Assembly: GCF_001274785.1 (NCBI RefSeq)
Contig: NZ_LHPI01000006.1
Location: 1 to 64,000, forward strand
Reading direction: 5' to 3'
Origin: Vibrio hepatarius
GTDB lineage: Bacteria > Pseudomonadota > Gammaproteobacteria > Enterobacterales > Vibrionaceae
Length of the DNA: 64,000 bases
Shown here: positions 6,552 to 16,010 of the stretch, one piece after another
How the letters are laid out: the number at the start of each line of letters is the position of its first letter
How positions within the stretch are numbered: the stretch's first letter is position 1
The notes under the pieces: model-generated
What the model was told of the DNA's origin: nothing
The model's database searches: none
What the model saw: the letters and a program-made list of their open reading frames with translations, nothing else
Position numbers and translations under genes: made by a program

Positions 6552-8606
6552 TTGACGATGCATAAAAACAAAAGAATACATTCTCTTGCTGTTAGGCAAG
6601 CAAAAACTGTGTTTTTGGTTTCAGTCATGCTCGGAGTCTGCTTTAGCTTGTATCACATCATCGTCGATCTTCATCAGGAACAAGATCGGATAGAAGACTT
6701 TTATCAAGTTAAACTGCTGCAGAACTACTCCAATGCCAGCCAAGCCGCGTATCACTTAAATTCATTATTAGCCGAGCAAGTTGCTTCGAACCTAATGATG
6801 GATAGCGCTATCTATAACGTAAAAATCATCGATGACTTTGGCGATACCCTGACTCACAAAGTCAAAAATCCAGCCACTCAAGGGGCATTCACCCGGTTAT
6901 TGGCCGATTATCTAATCCCAGAAAACCCGGTCTACACCACCGAATTGCACCAGCCAAATTCGCACATCGTTGTCGGAACGCTGAGTTTTTCGGTCAACGG
7001 CAACAGTATTGCCAACGCGTTTGTCGCCAAGACCAGCAAAGTGTTGTTATTCGATTTGCTGCGGAACATTATCCTGACCTCTATCCTACTGCTGTTCTTC
7101 TACCAGAAACTATCTAAACCACTGGTAACCTTGATGAACTGGGTGAAATCGCTGCAGGATTATAAAAATCATCTGCCTCCACCAGCTCAATATCGTGATG
7201 ATGAAATTGGCCACCTTGCCGAAACCATCCATACCTTATGGCGTGAACGTGAAGCGGCGGAAGACAAACTCAATCAACTCGCCTACTACGACTCATTAAC
7301 CGGATTGGCCAATCGCAGCCTGTTGATGAAACTGCTCGCGAATGAAATAGAAGCATCGAAAGCACATCACCAAACGGGGGCACTTTTTTACCTCGACCTC
7401 GACCGATTTAAAACCATCAACGACTCTCTAGGTCATACCATCGGTGACAACTTACTCAAGGCGATTTCTCGGCGCCTGAAGAGTTGGCTACGACGTGAAT
7501 ACTCCGCCGCACGTATTGGTGGTGACGAGTTTGCAATCCTATTGCCAAATACCTCTGCCGAAGAAGCGCGCGAACTGGCGCAGCAACTGATGAGCCTGAT
7601 CTCAAATCCCTATACCATCGATGGTCACCAACTGTATTGTTCAATAAGCGTCGGCGTAGCACTGTTTGCCGATAATGACCTTTCCAATATCGACGTTTTG
7701 CGCCAAGCGGATACCGCGCTTTATCGTGCGAAAGTCGCAGGGAAAAACAAATACGTGTTTTACGAGGTGGGCATGCATGCGCAAGTTGAGTCATTCCTCG
7801 AAATTGAGCGTGGGCTGCATGAAGCACTCAACAACGAACAACTTGAGCTCTTCTATCAGCCGCAAGTCGACAACCAACATCACATTGTCGGAGCGGAAGC
7901 GCTCATCCGTTGGCGTCACCCCGAGAAGGGCTTGCTCTACCCCGATCTATTTATGCCCATCGCCGAAGAAACCGGACAGATCATGCCAATTGGCAATTGG
8001 ATCATCGAAAAGGCGTGTTATCAGTTCGCTAGTTGGAAAAACTCGGGTTGCCTGCCAGATTCTTTCCAGCGCTTGGCAATCAACATCAGTCCGCTGCAGT
8101 TCGCTCAGGATAGCTTTGTTGAACACATCAGCGGTGCACTAGCTCAGGCTGGCATCACTGGTGACAACATTGAACTTGAGATCACCGAGAATCTCTTGCT
8201 CGAGAACGCTGAAAGCATTATTGAAAAGATGCTGAAGCTGAAAGAGTTGAACGTCAAAATATCCATTGATGACTTTGGTACGGGCTACTCGTCACTGCGC
8301 TACCTCAAACACCTTTCGGTTGATGTGTTGAAGATCGACCGCTCGTTTGTCACGCAACTGCACTTGGATGAAAGCGACCAGGCGATCGTCGATACGATCA
8401 TCATGACAGCGAAACGACTCAATCTAGACGTGATTGCAGAAGGTGTGGAAGACGTCCATGAGCTTGAAACACTCAAGCAACTCGGTTGTTATCATTTCCA
8501 GGGATATTTGTTTGATAAGCCACTACCCGCAACCGAGTTGGAACAACGCTTCCAACATAATCTCTATGTGGTTGAAAGCGCGCAAAAGCAGAGTATCAAT
8601 AGCTAG
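6552..8606 (+). CDS. Membrane-bound GGDEF–EAL cyclic-di-GMP enzyme
   Basis: This 684-residue protein has two transmembrane segments (about 18–38 and 167–183) flanking a periplasmic sensor region, a short HAMP-like linker (about 185–235), a GGDEF domain and an EAL domain. The signatures GGDEF (323–327) and EAL (449–451), plus DDFGTGYSSLRYL and IAEGVED in the phosphodiesterase half, are intact. Both diguanylate cyclase and phosphodiesterase activity are therefore possible. The allosteric I-site Asp expected six residues before GGDEF is Tyr (RREY), so product inhibition is unlikely. It lies where V. cholerae has a phosphodiesterase-type gene next to prfC. The TTG at 6552 has GAGGG 8 nt upstream; the ATG at 6558 is 14 nt away, so TTG is favoured. 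Net activity cannot be read from sequence. Confidence 0.88.
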   Translation: MTMHKNKRIHSLAVRQAKTVFLVSVMLGVCFSLYHIIVDLHQEQDRIEDFYQVKLLQNYSNASQAAYHLNSLLAEQVASNLMMDSAIYNVKIIDDFGDTLTHKVKNPATQGAFTRLLADYLIPENPVYTTELHQPNSHIVVGTLSFSVNGNSIANAFVAKTSKVLLFDLLRNIILTSILLLFFYQKLSKPLVTLMNWVKSLQDYKNHLPPPAQYRDDEIGHLAETIHTLWREREAAEDKLNQLAYYDSLTGLANRSLLMKLLANEIEASKAHHQTGALFYLDLDRFKTINDSLGHTIGDNLLKAISRRLKSWLRREYSAARIGGDEFAILLPNTSAEEARELAQQLMSLISNPYTIDGHQLYCSISVGVALFADNDLSNIDVLRQADTALYRAKVAGKNKYVFYEVGMHAQVESFLEIERGLHEALNNEQLELFYQPQVDNQHHIVGAEALIRWRHPEKGLLYPDLFMPIAEETGQIMPIGNWIIEKACYQFASWKNSGCLPDSFQRLAINISPLQFAQDSFVEHISGALAQAGITGDNIELEITENLLLENAESIIEKMLKLKELNVKISIDDFGTGYSSLRYLKHLSVDVLKIDRSFVTQLHLDESDQAIVDTIIMTAKRLNLDVIAEGVEDVHELETLKQLGCYHFQGYLFDKPLPATELEQRFQHNLYVVESAQKQSINS

Positions 8607-8611
8607 GCGAG

Positions 8612-9055
8612 TTAGAAGAATATATAGCTCATGATGATGGCGTCTTCTTTGCCGTTAGCACTCGGGTAGTAATTGACGCGGCGGTCTACTTCATTAAAGC
8701 CAATCGCCTCATACAAGCCAAATGCGGTAACGTTACTTTCCCTTACCTCGAGCCAAGCACTTTCTGCATTGAGGTTTTCACACATTTCGATAAACGCGTT
8801 CACCAAACGCTTGCCGTATCCTTTACCCTGATGCTGGGGGTCAACCGCGATATTCAGTAAAGTTACTTCACCGACGATGTTCTGCGCGTAGAAATACCCG
8901 ACGACTTGCTCGTTATCGACCAGGACATGATGACATGCACCGCGAGAGTTTACGTCTCGGATCATGCTGCTTGACCAAGGATGACTATGAGCACGCGGCT
9001 CAATGGCTTCAACTTGGTCTAGGTGAAGCTCGGCTAAAGGTAGAATTTGAGACAT
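8612..9055 (-). CDS. rimI: Ribosomal protein S18 alanine N-acetyltransferase RimI
   Basis: This 147-residue GNAT acetyltransferase modifies the N-terminal Ala of ribosomal protein S18. The acetyl-CoA-binding motif VDPQHQGKGYGKRLV (motif A, Q/RxxGxG/A) and the later LEVRESNVTAFGLYEAIGF (motif B, typical of RimI) are clear. The ATG at 9053–9055 gives the normal family length; an upstream in-frame ATG inside holD would add 12 residues without homology. The start sits 1 nt after the holD stop, so the two genes are translationally coupled, the usual holD–rimI order in gammaproteobacteria. It converges with the GGDEF–EAL gene with only a few bases between stops. Confidence 0.93.
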   Translation of the reverse strand: MSQILPLAELHLDQVEAIEPRAHSHPWSSSMIRDVNSRGACHHVLVDNEQVVGYFYAQNIVGEVTLLNIAVDPQHQGKGYGKRLVNAFIEMCENLNAESAWLEVRESNVTAFGLYEAIGFNEVDRRVNYYPSANGKEDAIIMSYIFF

Positions 9056-9056
9056 A

Positions 9057-9455
9057 TTATTGATAGGAACAAATTTGTTGCCACAGCGCACGACGCTGGG
9101 CGTTATTACCGTCGATCTGACTTAGTGCAGGAGAGGTCAGAACTTTCGCTGTTACGCCTTCTTGAGCCTCACACCCCGCGAACCAAACCCATTCCAGTTG
9201 GTTCTCAGCAAGTGAATTGACCTGTTGCGGAAAAATATGACGAGCCTGTTCAAGTGGGATATTGATGCTTTTTAACACGCGCTCAAACAACAGCGCCGTC
9301 TCTTGCGTCGGCAATTGAGGAGAAACAAGCAGCAGTTGGCAAGATTCAGGCAACGTGAGTTTCGTCGCTTGGTAGCCTTGTAACCTTTCAGGATGCGCCA
9401 GCTCGTAGCACTGGATACCCATTTCTTGTAAATACTGATTCTCGTATTGAGGCAT
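9057..9455 (-). CDS. holD: DNA polymerase III psi subunit HolD
   Basis: This 132-residue protein of the psi family links the clamp loader (gamma/tau) to chi and SSB at the replication fork. The family is poorly conserved. The N-terminal stretch YENQYLQEMGIQCYELAHPERL and the length of about 130 are characteristic, and the coupling to rimI (1-nt gap) is the standard arrangement. No catalytic motif is expected. The start ATG at 9455 is the first in frame. Confidence 0.88.
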   Translation of the reverse strand: MPQYENQYLQEMGIQCYELAHPERLQGYQATKLTLPESCQLLLVSPQLPTQETALLFERVLKSINIPLEQARHIFPQQVNSLAENQLEWVWFAGCEAQEGVTAKVLTSPALSQIDGNNAQRRALWQQICSYQ

Positions 9456-9501
9456 AAAAAATCGTCACCGTGTTGAACGCAGCAATCCTAACATAAAACT
9501 A

Positions 9502-9533
9502 AAAAGCGCCACAGAATCTGTGACGCTTTATTT
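9502..9533 (-). terminator. Intrinsic terminator downstream of glmM
   Basis: The minus strand reads AAAGCGTCACAGA, a short loop, TGTGGCGCTTTTT: a GC-rich hairpin followed by T residues. It separates glmM from holD, whose start lies 47 bp beyond. Confidence 0.8.
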
Positions 9534-9557
9534 TATTCATCGGACTTATCTTCGAGC

Positions 9558-10898
9558 TTAGAAGCTTGCTTTCACCGCATCAGCGATTTTCAGTGCAGAG
9601 GTTTGTACCAGTTCTGCATCTTCACCTTCAACCATCACTCGGATCAGTGGCTCAGTACCTGACTTGCGCAGTAACACACGCCCTTTCTCACCCAGTTCCG
9701 CTTCAACTTCTGCCACTGAAGCTTTCACCGCTTGCGCTTCTAATGGGTTAGAATCACCTGAGAAACGTACGTTTTCTAGGACTTGCGGGTAAAGTGTCAT
9801 GCCTTGAGACAGGTCAAACAGTGACATATTGCTGCCAACAACAGACGCTAAGACTTGCAGAGCTGCAACGATAGCATCACCGGTGGTCACTTTGTCCAGT
9901 AGGATCACGTGTCCTGAGTTCTCAGCACCAATTTTCCAACCTTTCTCGAGTAGTTGTTCCATTACGTAACGGTCACCTACCGCAGCGCGAACAAATGGAA
10001 TACCTAGTTGTTTCAGGCCGTTTTCCATCCCAAGGTTAGTCATCAAAGTACCAACGACACCACCTTTTAGTTCACCACGACGTAGAGCGTCACGAGCGAT
10101 GATGTAAGCAATCTGGTCACCGTCGACTTTGTTGCCAAGGTGGTCAACCATGATGATTCGGTCACCGTCGCCGTCAAATGCAAGACCTAAGTCTGCTTTT
10201 TCTTCGAGCACGCGTTTTCGTAGCGCGCGTACATCGGTCGCGCCCACTTCGTGGTTGATGTTAGTACCGTTTGGCTCAACGCCCATAGTAATCACATCAG
10301 CACCCAGCTCAGAGAATACCGCTGGTGCAATGTGATAAGTCGCGCCGTGAGCACAATCGACTACGATTTTCAGCTCAGCTAAGCTCAGTTGAGACGGGAA
10401 CGTGCTCTTACAGAATTCGATATAACGACCCGCAGCATCAGTAAGGCGAGAAGCTTTACCCAGTAGCGCCGATTCAACACATTCGATCTCTTTGTCTAGC
10501 TCTGCTTCAATCGCGAGTTCAACTTCATCCGGCAGTTTAGTTCCTTCTGAAGAGAAGAATTTAATACCGTTGTCGTAGTATGGGTTGTGAGATGCAGAGA
10601 TAACAATACCTGCTTCCGCGCGGAAGGTTTGCGTTAAGTAAGCAACAGCCGGCGTTGGCATTGGACCAGTAAACGTCGCTTTCAGTCCCGCTGCAGCTAA
10701 GCCTGCTTCCAGCGCCGATTCCAACATGTAGCCAGAGATACGTGTATCTTTACCGATAATCACTTTTTTCGTGCCCTGTTTTGCCAGCACACGACCTGCA
10801 GCCCAGCCAAGCTTAAGTACGAAATCAGGGGTAATTGGGTACTGACCCACTTTACCGCGTACGCCATCTGTACCAAAGTAACGTCTTGTATTAGACAT
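9558..10898 (-). CDS. glmM: Phosphoglucosamine mutase GlmM
   Basis: This 446-residue enzyme converts glucosamine-6-phosphate to glucosamine-1-phosphate for UDP-GlcNAc, hence peptidoglycan and lipopolysaccharide synthesis. The four phosphohexomutase domains are recognisable: the phosphoserine loop [19 protein letters not shown] near residue 100, the Mg2+ loop FDGDGDRI near 242, the sugar-binding loop GAENSGHVI near 325, and the phosphate-binding loop [17 protein letters not shown] near 405. The length is that of the family. It follows folP with a 28-nt gap, the conserved ftsH–folP–glmM order, and is followed by a terminator. Confidence 0.97.
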   Translation of the reverse strand: MSNTRRYFGTDGVRGKVGQYPITPDFVLKLGWAAGRVLAKQGTKKVIIGKDTRISGYMLESALEAGLAAAGLKATFTGPMPTPAVAYLTQTFRAEAGIVISASHNPYYDNGIKFFSSEGTKLPDEVELAIEAELDKEIECVESALLGKASRLTDAAGRYIEFCKSTFPSQLSLAELKIVVDCAHGATYHIAPAVFSELGADVITMGVEPNGTNINHEVGATDVRALRKRVLEEKADLGLAFDGDGDRIIMVDHLGNKVDGDQIAYIIARDALRRGELKGGVVGTLMTNLGMENGLKQLGIPFVRAAVGDRYVMEQLLEKGWKIGAENSGHVILLDKVTTGDAIVAALQVLASVVGSNMSLFDLSQGMTLYPQVLENVRFSGDSNPLEAQAVKASVAEVEAELGEKGRVLLRKSGTEPLIRVMVEGEDAELVQTSALKIADAVKASF

Positions 10899-10926
10899 GG
10901 TTATTCCTTTTATTATTGTCTAGCAC

Positions 10927-11757
10927 TCAATGATTTGCTTTCACCATTGAGACAACTTTCATCGCATCTAGAGTTTGTTCGAAGTCATGAACGCGGATGA
11001 TCTGCGCCCCTTTCAACGCCGCAATCGTCGCGCAGCTTACACTCGCTGCCGCGCACTCTGCAGGCGCTTTATCAAGTAACTTGAAAATCATCGATTTACG
11101 CGACATACCCGCAAGCAAAGGTAGTCCAAATTGGTGGAACTGTTCCAGATGCGCCAACATATGATAATTGTGTTCTAACGTTTTACCAAACCCAAAGCCT
11201 GGGTCTAGAATCAGTTGCTCGCGTTGAATGCCGACAGCTTGGCACGCTTCGATGCGCTCTTGAAGAAATTCCTCAACTTCTTTAAGTAAGTCTTTATATT
11301 GAGGCGCATTTTGCATTGTGCGTGGTTGGCCTTGCATATGCATCAGGCAAATAGGTAGACCGACTTCCGCTGCGACTTCAAGCGCACCCGGCTCTTGCAG
11401 TGCACGCACGTCATTGATGATGTCCGCTCCTGCAGCAGCAGCTTGGCGCATCACTTCGGCTTTGCTTGTATCAATCGAAATCCACACGTCGTATTGTGCA
11501 CGAATCGCTTTGATAACCGGAATCACACGTGCCAGTTCATCTTCCAAACTCACGTCTGGAGCGCCCGGGCGCGTCGACTCACCACCGATATCGATAATCG
11601 ACACACCGGCATCGATCATACGTTTAGCTTGGGCAAGTGCGTTATCAAGAGAATTAAACTTACCGCCGTCAGAGAAGGAGTCAGGGGTAACATTGAGAAT
11701 CCCCATCACCTGTGGTTGTGATAGGTTTAGAGTCTTATTATTTGCTGTAATGATCAT
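10927..11757 (-). CDS. folP: Dihydropteroate synthase FolP
   Basis: This 276-residue TIM-barrel enzyme condenses p-aminobenzoate with dihydropterin pyrophosphate in folate synthesis and is the target of sulfonamides. Both family signatures are present: VMGILNVTPDSFSDGG near residue 17 and IDIGGESTRPGA near 58. DPGFGFGKTLEHNY (near 185) and the C-terminal IRVHDFEQTLDAMKV complete the pterin and pABA sites. A terminator-like hairpin lies between ftsH and folP, so folP–glmM may be transcribed partly from their own promoter and partly by read-through. Confidence 0.97.
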   Translation of the reverse strand: MIITANNKTLNLSQPQVMGILNVTPDSFSDGGKFNSLDNALAQAKRMIDAGVSIIDIGGESTRPGAPDVSLEDELARVIPVIKAIRAQYDVWISIDTSKAEVMRQAAAAGADIINDVRALQEPGALEVAAEVGLPICLMHMQGQPRTMQNAPQYKDLLKEVEEFLQERIEACQAVGIQREQLILDPGFGFGKTLEHNYHMLAHLEQFHQFGLPLLAGMSRKSMIFKLLDKAPAECAAASVSCATIAALKGAQIIRVHDFEQTLDAMKVVSMVKANH

Positions 11758-11770
11758 AATAAAAATACAA

Positions 11771-11793
11771 AAACCCCGAGTTGCCCCGGGGTT
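11771..11793 (-). terminator. Hairpin terminator between ftsH and folP
   Basis: The minus strand reads AAACCCCGG-loop-CGGGGTTTTTGT, a GC-rich stem with a T run, just after the ftsH stop and 14 nt before the folP start. It is probably partial, since folP is normally cotranscribed with ftsH. Confidence 0.7.
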
Positions 11794-11808
11794 TGATAAT
11801 ACGTTTAA

Positions 11809-13782
11809 TTATTCAGAGTCTTTCTTCTCTGGAGCTTCTGGCGTAACGTTGTCATCAGATTGCTCTTGCTCGTTTGCCTGTTCAGCGTCAGCCGATTTCT
11901 TAGCTTCTTCCTTTGCAGGTTTCACTTCAGGTTCTGCTGTTTGCTTGTTGCTTGGGTTATCACCCCAACCAGCTGGCTCACGAATCTCAGACTTACGTTC
12001 CATCAAGTCATCAATCTGACCTGCATCGATGGTTTCGTACTTCATCAGCGCATCTTTCATTGCGTGCATGATATCCATGTTGTCTTCAAGGATCTGCTTC
12101 GCACGCTCATAGTTACGGTCGATGATTTGACGAACTTCATCATCAATTAGCTTCGCTGTGTCATCAGACATGTGCTTAGTCTGAGTCACGCTGCGGCCAA
12201 GGAACACTTCACCTTCGTCTTCTGCGTACAATAGAGGACCCAATTTTTCAGAGAAGCCCCACTGAGTCACCATCTTACGAGCAATTTCAGTAGCACGTTC
12301 GATATCGTTCGACGCACCTGTTGACACTTTCTCTGCGCCGTAGATAAGTTCTTCCGCTAGACGGCCGCCGTACAGGCTAGAAATCATAGACTCTAGATGC
12401 TGGCGAGACATGCTAACGCGGTCTTGCTCAGGTAGGTACATAGTCACACCCAACGCGCGACCGCGTGGAATGATCGATACCTTGTACACTGGATCGTGCT
12501 CAGGAACCAAGCGACCAACAATTGCGTGACCCGCTTCGTGGTAAGCCGTTGACTCTTTCGTCTCTTCAGACATCACCATTGAGCGGCGCTCAGCACCCAT
12601 CATGATTTTGTCTTTCGCTAACTCGAACTCAACCATAGAAACGTTACGCTTGTTACCACGTGCAGCAAAAAGTGCCGCTTCGTTTACTAGGTTAGCCAAA
12701 TCCGCACCAGAGAAGCCTGGTGTACCACGTGCAATCAATGATGGTTCAACATCACCCGCTAGTGGCACTTTGCGCATGTGAACTTTAAGAATCTGCTCAC
12801 GACCACGTACGTCTGGCAAGCCAACAACGACTTGACGGTCGAAACGACCAGGACGCAGTAACGCAGGGTCAAGAACGTCAGGACGGTTAGTCGCAGCGAT
12901 AACGATGATACCTTCGTTACCTTCGAAACCATCCATCTCAACCAGCATTTGGTTTAGTGTTTGTTCACGTTCATCGTGACCACCACCAACACCAGCACCA
13001 CGCTGACGACCTACCGCATCGATCTCATCGATAAAGATGATACAAGGCGCTGCTTTCTTCGCTTGTTCGAACATGTCACGTACACGAGATGCACCAACAC
13101 CAACGAACATTTCTACGAAGTCTGAACCTGAAATAGTAAAGAATGGTACTTTTGCTTCACCAGCAATCGCCTTCGCAAGCAATGTTTTACCCGTACCAGG
13201 AGGACCAACCATCAGAACACCCGTTGGGATCTTACCGCCCAACTTCTGGAAACGGCTAGGATCACGCAGGTAATCCACTAGCTCTTTCACGTCTTCTTTT
13301 GCTTCGTCACAACCCGCTACGTCGTTAAAGGTCGTTTTGATTTGTTCTTCGCTCATCATTCGAGCTTTGCTCTTACCGAAAGACATGGCGCCTTTACCGC
13401 CACCGCCTTGCATTTGGCGCATGAAGAAAATCCATACACCGATCAGTAAGATCATTGGGAACCAAGAAATGAAGATGGTTCCAAGTAGGCTTTGCTCCTC
13501 TGGAGGCGTGCCTTGAACTTTCACGTTTTGGTTAATCAGGTCATCCAAAAGCTTTTGGTCGTAGACCGGCATGTAAGTAACATAACGCGCGCCGCCGCCA
13601 CGACGAGTGAAGGTAATTTCACCGTCTTTAAATGTTGCTTCCTGAATCTGGCCTTGGCCAACTTCCTGTACAAATGTCGTGTAATCAACCGCTCTGCCGT
13701 TACTTTCACCAGGGCCGAAGCTCTGAAATACCGACATCAACACTACGGCGATCACAAGCCACAGAATTAAATTTTTTGCCAT
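11809..13782 (-). CDS. ftsH: ATP-dependent zinc metalloprotease FtsH
   Basis: This 657-residue inner-membrane AAA+ protease degrades misfolded membrane proteins and regulatory substrates such as LpxC. Two transmembrane segments (about 5–22 and 99–120) flank a periplasmic domain. Walker A (GPPGTGKT, near 191), Walker B (IIFIDEID, near 246), the second region of homology ([19 protein letters not shown]) and the zinc site HEAGH near 414 are all intact. The C-terminus is Glu/Lys-rich and disordered. The ATG at 13782 gives the canonical [14 protein letters not shown] start; a TTG three codons upstream is less likely. rlmE precedes it by 108 nt, the usual rlmE–ftsH order. Confidence 0.98.
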   Translation of the reverse strand: MAKNLILWLVIAVVLMSVFQSFGPGESNGRAVDYTTFVQEVGQGQIQEATFKDGEITFTRRGGGARYVTYMPVYDQKLLDDLINQNVKVQGTPPEEQSLLGTIFISWFPMILLIGVWIFFMRQMQGGGGKGAMSFGKSKARMMSEEQIKTTFNDVAGCDEAKEDVKELVDYLRDPSRFQKLGGKIPTGVLMVGPPGTGKTLLAKAIAGEAKVPFFTISGSDFVEMFVGVGASRVRDMFEQAKKAAPCIIFIDEIDAVGRQRGAGVGGGHDEREQTLNQMLVEMDGFEGNEGIIVIAATNRPDVLDPALLRPGRFDRQVVVGLPDVRGREQILKVHMRKVPLAGDVEPSLIARGTPGFSGADLANLVNEAALFAARGNKRNVSMVEFELAKDKIMMGAERRSMVMSEETKESTAYHEAGHAIVGRLVPEHDPVYKVSIIPRGRALGVTMYLPEQDRVSMSRQHLESMISSLYGGRLAEELIYGAEKVSTGASNDIERATEIARKMVTQWGFSEKLGPLLYAEDEGEVFLGRSVTQTKHMSDDTAKLIDDEVRQIIDRNYERAKQILEDNMDIMHAMKDALMKYETIDAGQIDDLMERKSEIREPAGWGDNPSNKQTAEPEVKPAKEEAKKSADAEQANEQEQSDDNVTPEAPEKKDSE

Positions 13783-13890
13783 GTCACTCAAGGTGTCAGC
13801 CTCGCGATAACTAATTGTAATTAAAAGGTAGGGTACTACAGTTTCTAGGCTGTAGCTAGATTGTTAACTGCTTCTAAAAAAGCCAAATAG

Positions 13891-14520
13891 TTAACCTTTG
13901 TAACCAGTGGCTACGATATACACTTCTCGAGAACGAGCTCTTGAAGAATCTGGTTTACGGATCTTCACGGCTTTAAACATATCGCGAACATCTTTTACGT
14001 ATTGGTCGAAACCTTCGCCCTGGAACACTTTGACCACAAAGCTACCATTTGGCGCAAGAACTTGTCGACACATATCTAATGCTAGTTCAACAAGATACAT
14101 TGCACGAGGTTGATCTACCGATAAATTTCCTGCCATATTCGGTGCCATGTCAGACATCACGATATCAACCATATCTGGTTGGATTCGCTCAAGTAGTGCA
14201 TCAAGCACCGCTTCTTCACGAAAATCGCCCTGCAGGAATGCTACACCAGCAATAGAGTCCATTGGCAGAATGTCACATGCAATAACTTGACCTTCATCAC
14301 CAACAATTTTCGCTGCGTACTGAGACCAACCACCAGGAGCCGCACCTAAATCCACAACAGTCATGCCAGGTTTTAGTAGCTTATCCTTCTCTTGGATCTC
14401 TTCTATTTTGAAAATAGCGCGCGAACGGTAGCCTTTTTTCTTCGCTTCGTTCACGTATTTATCATCAAAATGCTCTTTCAGCCAACGGCCTGAGCTCGCA
14501 GAATGTTTTTGTTTGCTCAT
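13891..14520 (-). CDS. rlmE: 23S rRNA 2'-O-ribose U2552 methyltransferase RlmE (RrmJ/FtsJ)
   Basis: This 209-residue heat-shock methyltransferase modifies the A-loop of 23S rRNA and aids 50S maturation. The SAM-binding motif [15 protein letters not shown] (near 60), the DMAPNMAG segment and the K-D-K-E type catalytic residues (K in [11 protein letters not shown] in VMSDMAP, K in [11 protein letters not shown] in SREVYIVA) are visible. The ATG at 14518–14520 has AGGA 6 nt upstream and gives the family start [17 protein letters not shown]. An upstream in-frame ATG at 14604 would overlap the divergent yhbY region and is rejected. Confidence 0.96.
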   Translation of the reverse strand: MSKQKHSASSGRWLKEHFDDKYVNEAKKKGYRSRAIFKIEEIQEKDKLLKPGMTVVDLGAAPGGWSQYAAKIVGDEGQVIACDILPMDSIAGVAFLQGDFREEAVLDALLERIQPDMVDIVMSDMAPNMAGNLSVDQPRAMYLVELALDMCRQVLAPNGSFVVKVFQGEGFDQYVKDVRDMFKAVKIRKPDSSRARSREVYIVATGYKG

Positions 14521-14633
14521 TTGATTCCTAACAGATAGAGGGACCAACATACCCAATAAATTATAGTCTTCAGGGATAGATGGCGTTAAAATGGTATTTT
14601 TCAACCCTTATATTAAAGAAAATTGGCCGCAGA

Positions 14634-14930
14634 ATGAACCTAAGCACTAAACAAAAGCAGCATCTAAAAGGCCTAGCGCACAGTCTAAAACCTGTTGTGC
14701 TTATGGGCGCAAATGGACTAACTGAAGCTGTTCTAGCGGAAATCGAAATCGCTCTTGATCACCACGAGCTAATCAAAGTGAAAGTGGCATCTGAAGATCG
14801 CGACACTAAGAACTTGATTATTGAAGCAATCGTGCGTGAAACTGGCGCTGAGAAAGTTCAAGTGATCGGTAAGACACTCGTTCTTTTCCGTCAGACAGAC
14901 GATCGCAAAATCGAGCTGCCACGTAAATAA
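14634..14930 (+). CDS. yhbY: CRM-domain RNA-binding protein YhbY
   Basis: This 98-residue single CRM-domain protein associates with pre-50S ribosomal particles. The KPVVLMGANGLTEAVLAEIE segment and the GLVxG-type core (IGKTLVLFRQ) are diagnostic, and the length matches the family (97–98). The start at 14634 (MNLSTKQKQHLKGLAH) matches the family; an upstream frame from 14580 adds 18 unrelated residues. It is divergent from rlmE, as in most gammaproteobacteria, and ends at a bidirectional terminator shared with greA. Confidence 0.95.
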   Translation: MNLSTKQKQHLKGLAHSLKPVVLMGANGLTEAVLAEIEIALDHHELIKVKVASEDRDTKNLIIEAIVRETGAEKVQVIGKTLVLFRQTDDRKIELPRK

Positions 14931-14954
14931 CCAATTCGTTATTCACTGAGCACT

Positions 14955-14982
14955 AAAAAAGGTCGCAATTGCGACCTTTTTT
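14955..14982. terminator. Bidirectional terminator between yhbY and greA
   Basis: AAAAAAGGTCGCAATTGCGACCTTTTTT is a perfect palindrome with A and T tracts on both sides, so it can end yhbY (plus) and greA (minus). Confidence 0.93.
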
Positions 14983-15003
14983 AATTTATTCAACATCGCC
15001 AAG

Positions 15004-15477
15004 TTAGATGTACTCAACTCGGTCGATTTCAAAGTCGCGTTCACCGCCCGGCGTAGAAATGACCACTTCGTCACCTTCCATCTTGCCGATTAGACCACGC
15101 GCAATTGGCGAGCTTACAGAGATACGGCCCGCTTTGATGTCCGCTTCATCGTCGCCAACGATCTGGTAAGTTTTTTCTTCTTCAGTATCGCAGTCGATTA
15201 GCGTCACCGTAGAGCCGAAAATAATCTTACCTGTGTTGTCCATCTTGGTCACATCGATAACTTGTGCCACTGATAGCTTGTACTCAATATCGCGGATTTG
15301 AGCTTCACAGATGCCCTGCTCTTCACGAGCCGCGTGATATTCAGCATTTTCTTTAAGGTCGCCCAGTTCACGAGCTTCTGCAATCGCTTCAGAAATCTGT
15401 GGGCGAAGCTTTAACAGTTTGTCTAGTTCTGCACGTAGCTTTTGTTCGCCACGTATTGTCATTGGGACTTTTTCCAT
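15004..15477 (-). CDS. greA: Transcript cleavage factor GreA
   Basis: This 157-residue protein rescues backtracked RNA polymerase by stimulating cleavage of the 3' RNA end in the secondary channel. The N-terminal coiled coil carries the tip acidic pair in [11 protein letters not shown] with [17 protein letters not shown] (Asp and Glu near 41–44). The C-terminal FKBP-like domain includes [14 protein letters not shown]. The ATG at 15475–15477 has GAGG 7 nt upstream and gives the standard length; an earlier in-frame GTG/ATG would read through the leader terminator. The leader holds a strong intrinsic terminator, pointing to attenuation (see next entry). Confidence 0.97.
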   Translation of the reverse strand: MEKVPMTIRGEQKLRAELDKLLKLRPQISEAIAEARELGDLKENAEYHAAREEQGICEAQIRDIEYKLSVAQVIDVTKMDNTGKIIFGSTVTLIDCDTEEEKTYQIVGDDEADIKAGRISVSSPIARGLIGKMEGDEVVISTPGGERDFEIDRVEYI

Positions 15478-15506
15478 TGTGTACCTCATTCCAAAGCTAT
15501 CTTTGG

Positions 15507-15542
15507 ACAAAACAAAACTACCCAATCCTGCGGATTAGGTAG
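15507..15542 (-). promoter_or_regulatory. Intrinsic terminator in the greA leader (attenuator / GraL-like sRNA source)
   Basis: On the minus strand CTACCTAATCC, loop GCA, GGATTGGGTAG form an 11-bp stem (one G-U pair) followed by TTTTGTTTTG, ending about 30 nt before the greA ATG. That is an intrinsic terminator inside the 5' leader. In E. coli, termination in the greA leader yields the GraL RNAs and lowers GreA; the same logic is inferred here. Confidence 0.8.
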
Positions 15543-15895
15543 TGAGTAAATGAATCGCTTTGTCCTAGTGTAAACAAACTTAGCGACTAAATCATCAAAA
15601 TTCCACTCGGGTGATTTTTAGTCGCAAAACCCTTTCACTATTAATCTAAAGCTCAATAAAAACAACACTCATACACACGATAAATAGATAAAAAAAGCTA
15701 AAACGTGCATAGATCACACTTTAAATCAAAATCAATATAAAAGCTTAAATTACAGCAAGATAGAACCTAAAAACACCAATAAAACACCGTTCAAAACGCA
15801 AATTTATATTGTTTTACTACCGTGTTGGGGAACTTTAACGTTAAAACAGTGCTCGTCGATTGCTAACTGAGCGTTCATCAATACCTTTCATATAT

Positions 15896-16010
15896 TTGAC
15901 ACAGTTCTTGTTTATGAATATTGATTCACGCGAGCAATAAATAGAGTATACCCTGAGTAAGAGGTATCACTCGCAAAATAATGTATGGACAGTAATTTAG
16001 GATATATAAG
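15896..16010 (+). promoter_or_regulatory. Porin promoter and structured leader
   Basis: TTGACA (15896–15901), a 17-bp spacer and TATTGA (15919–15924) form a near-consensus sigma-70 promoter, giving a leader of about 80 nt. The leader has a stem-like GAGTATACC…GGTATCACTC (about 15941–15969). Upstream (15660–15895) is very AT-rich with many TNAAA motifs. That fits the ToxR control known for V. cholerae ompU, but the motif is too loose to assign sites. Confidence 0.6.

Noticed and set aside
11318..12019. 233-codon plus frame opposite folP and ftsH
   Set aside because: Lies wholly antisense to two conserved genes with low-complexity Ser/Ala content; a shadow.
14520..14604. N-terminal extension of rlmE from ATG 14604
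   Set aside because: A good ribosome-binding site precedes the inner ATG, and the extension has no family similarity and overlaps the yhbY promoter side.
15660..15895. ToxR boxes (TNAAA repeats) before the porin gene
   Set aside because: Region is so AT-rich that the motif occurs by chance many times; ToxR control is only inferred from V. cholerae.
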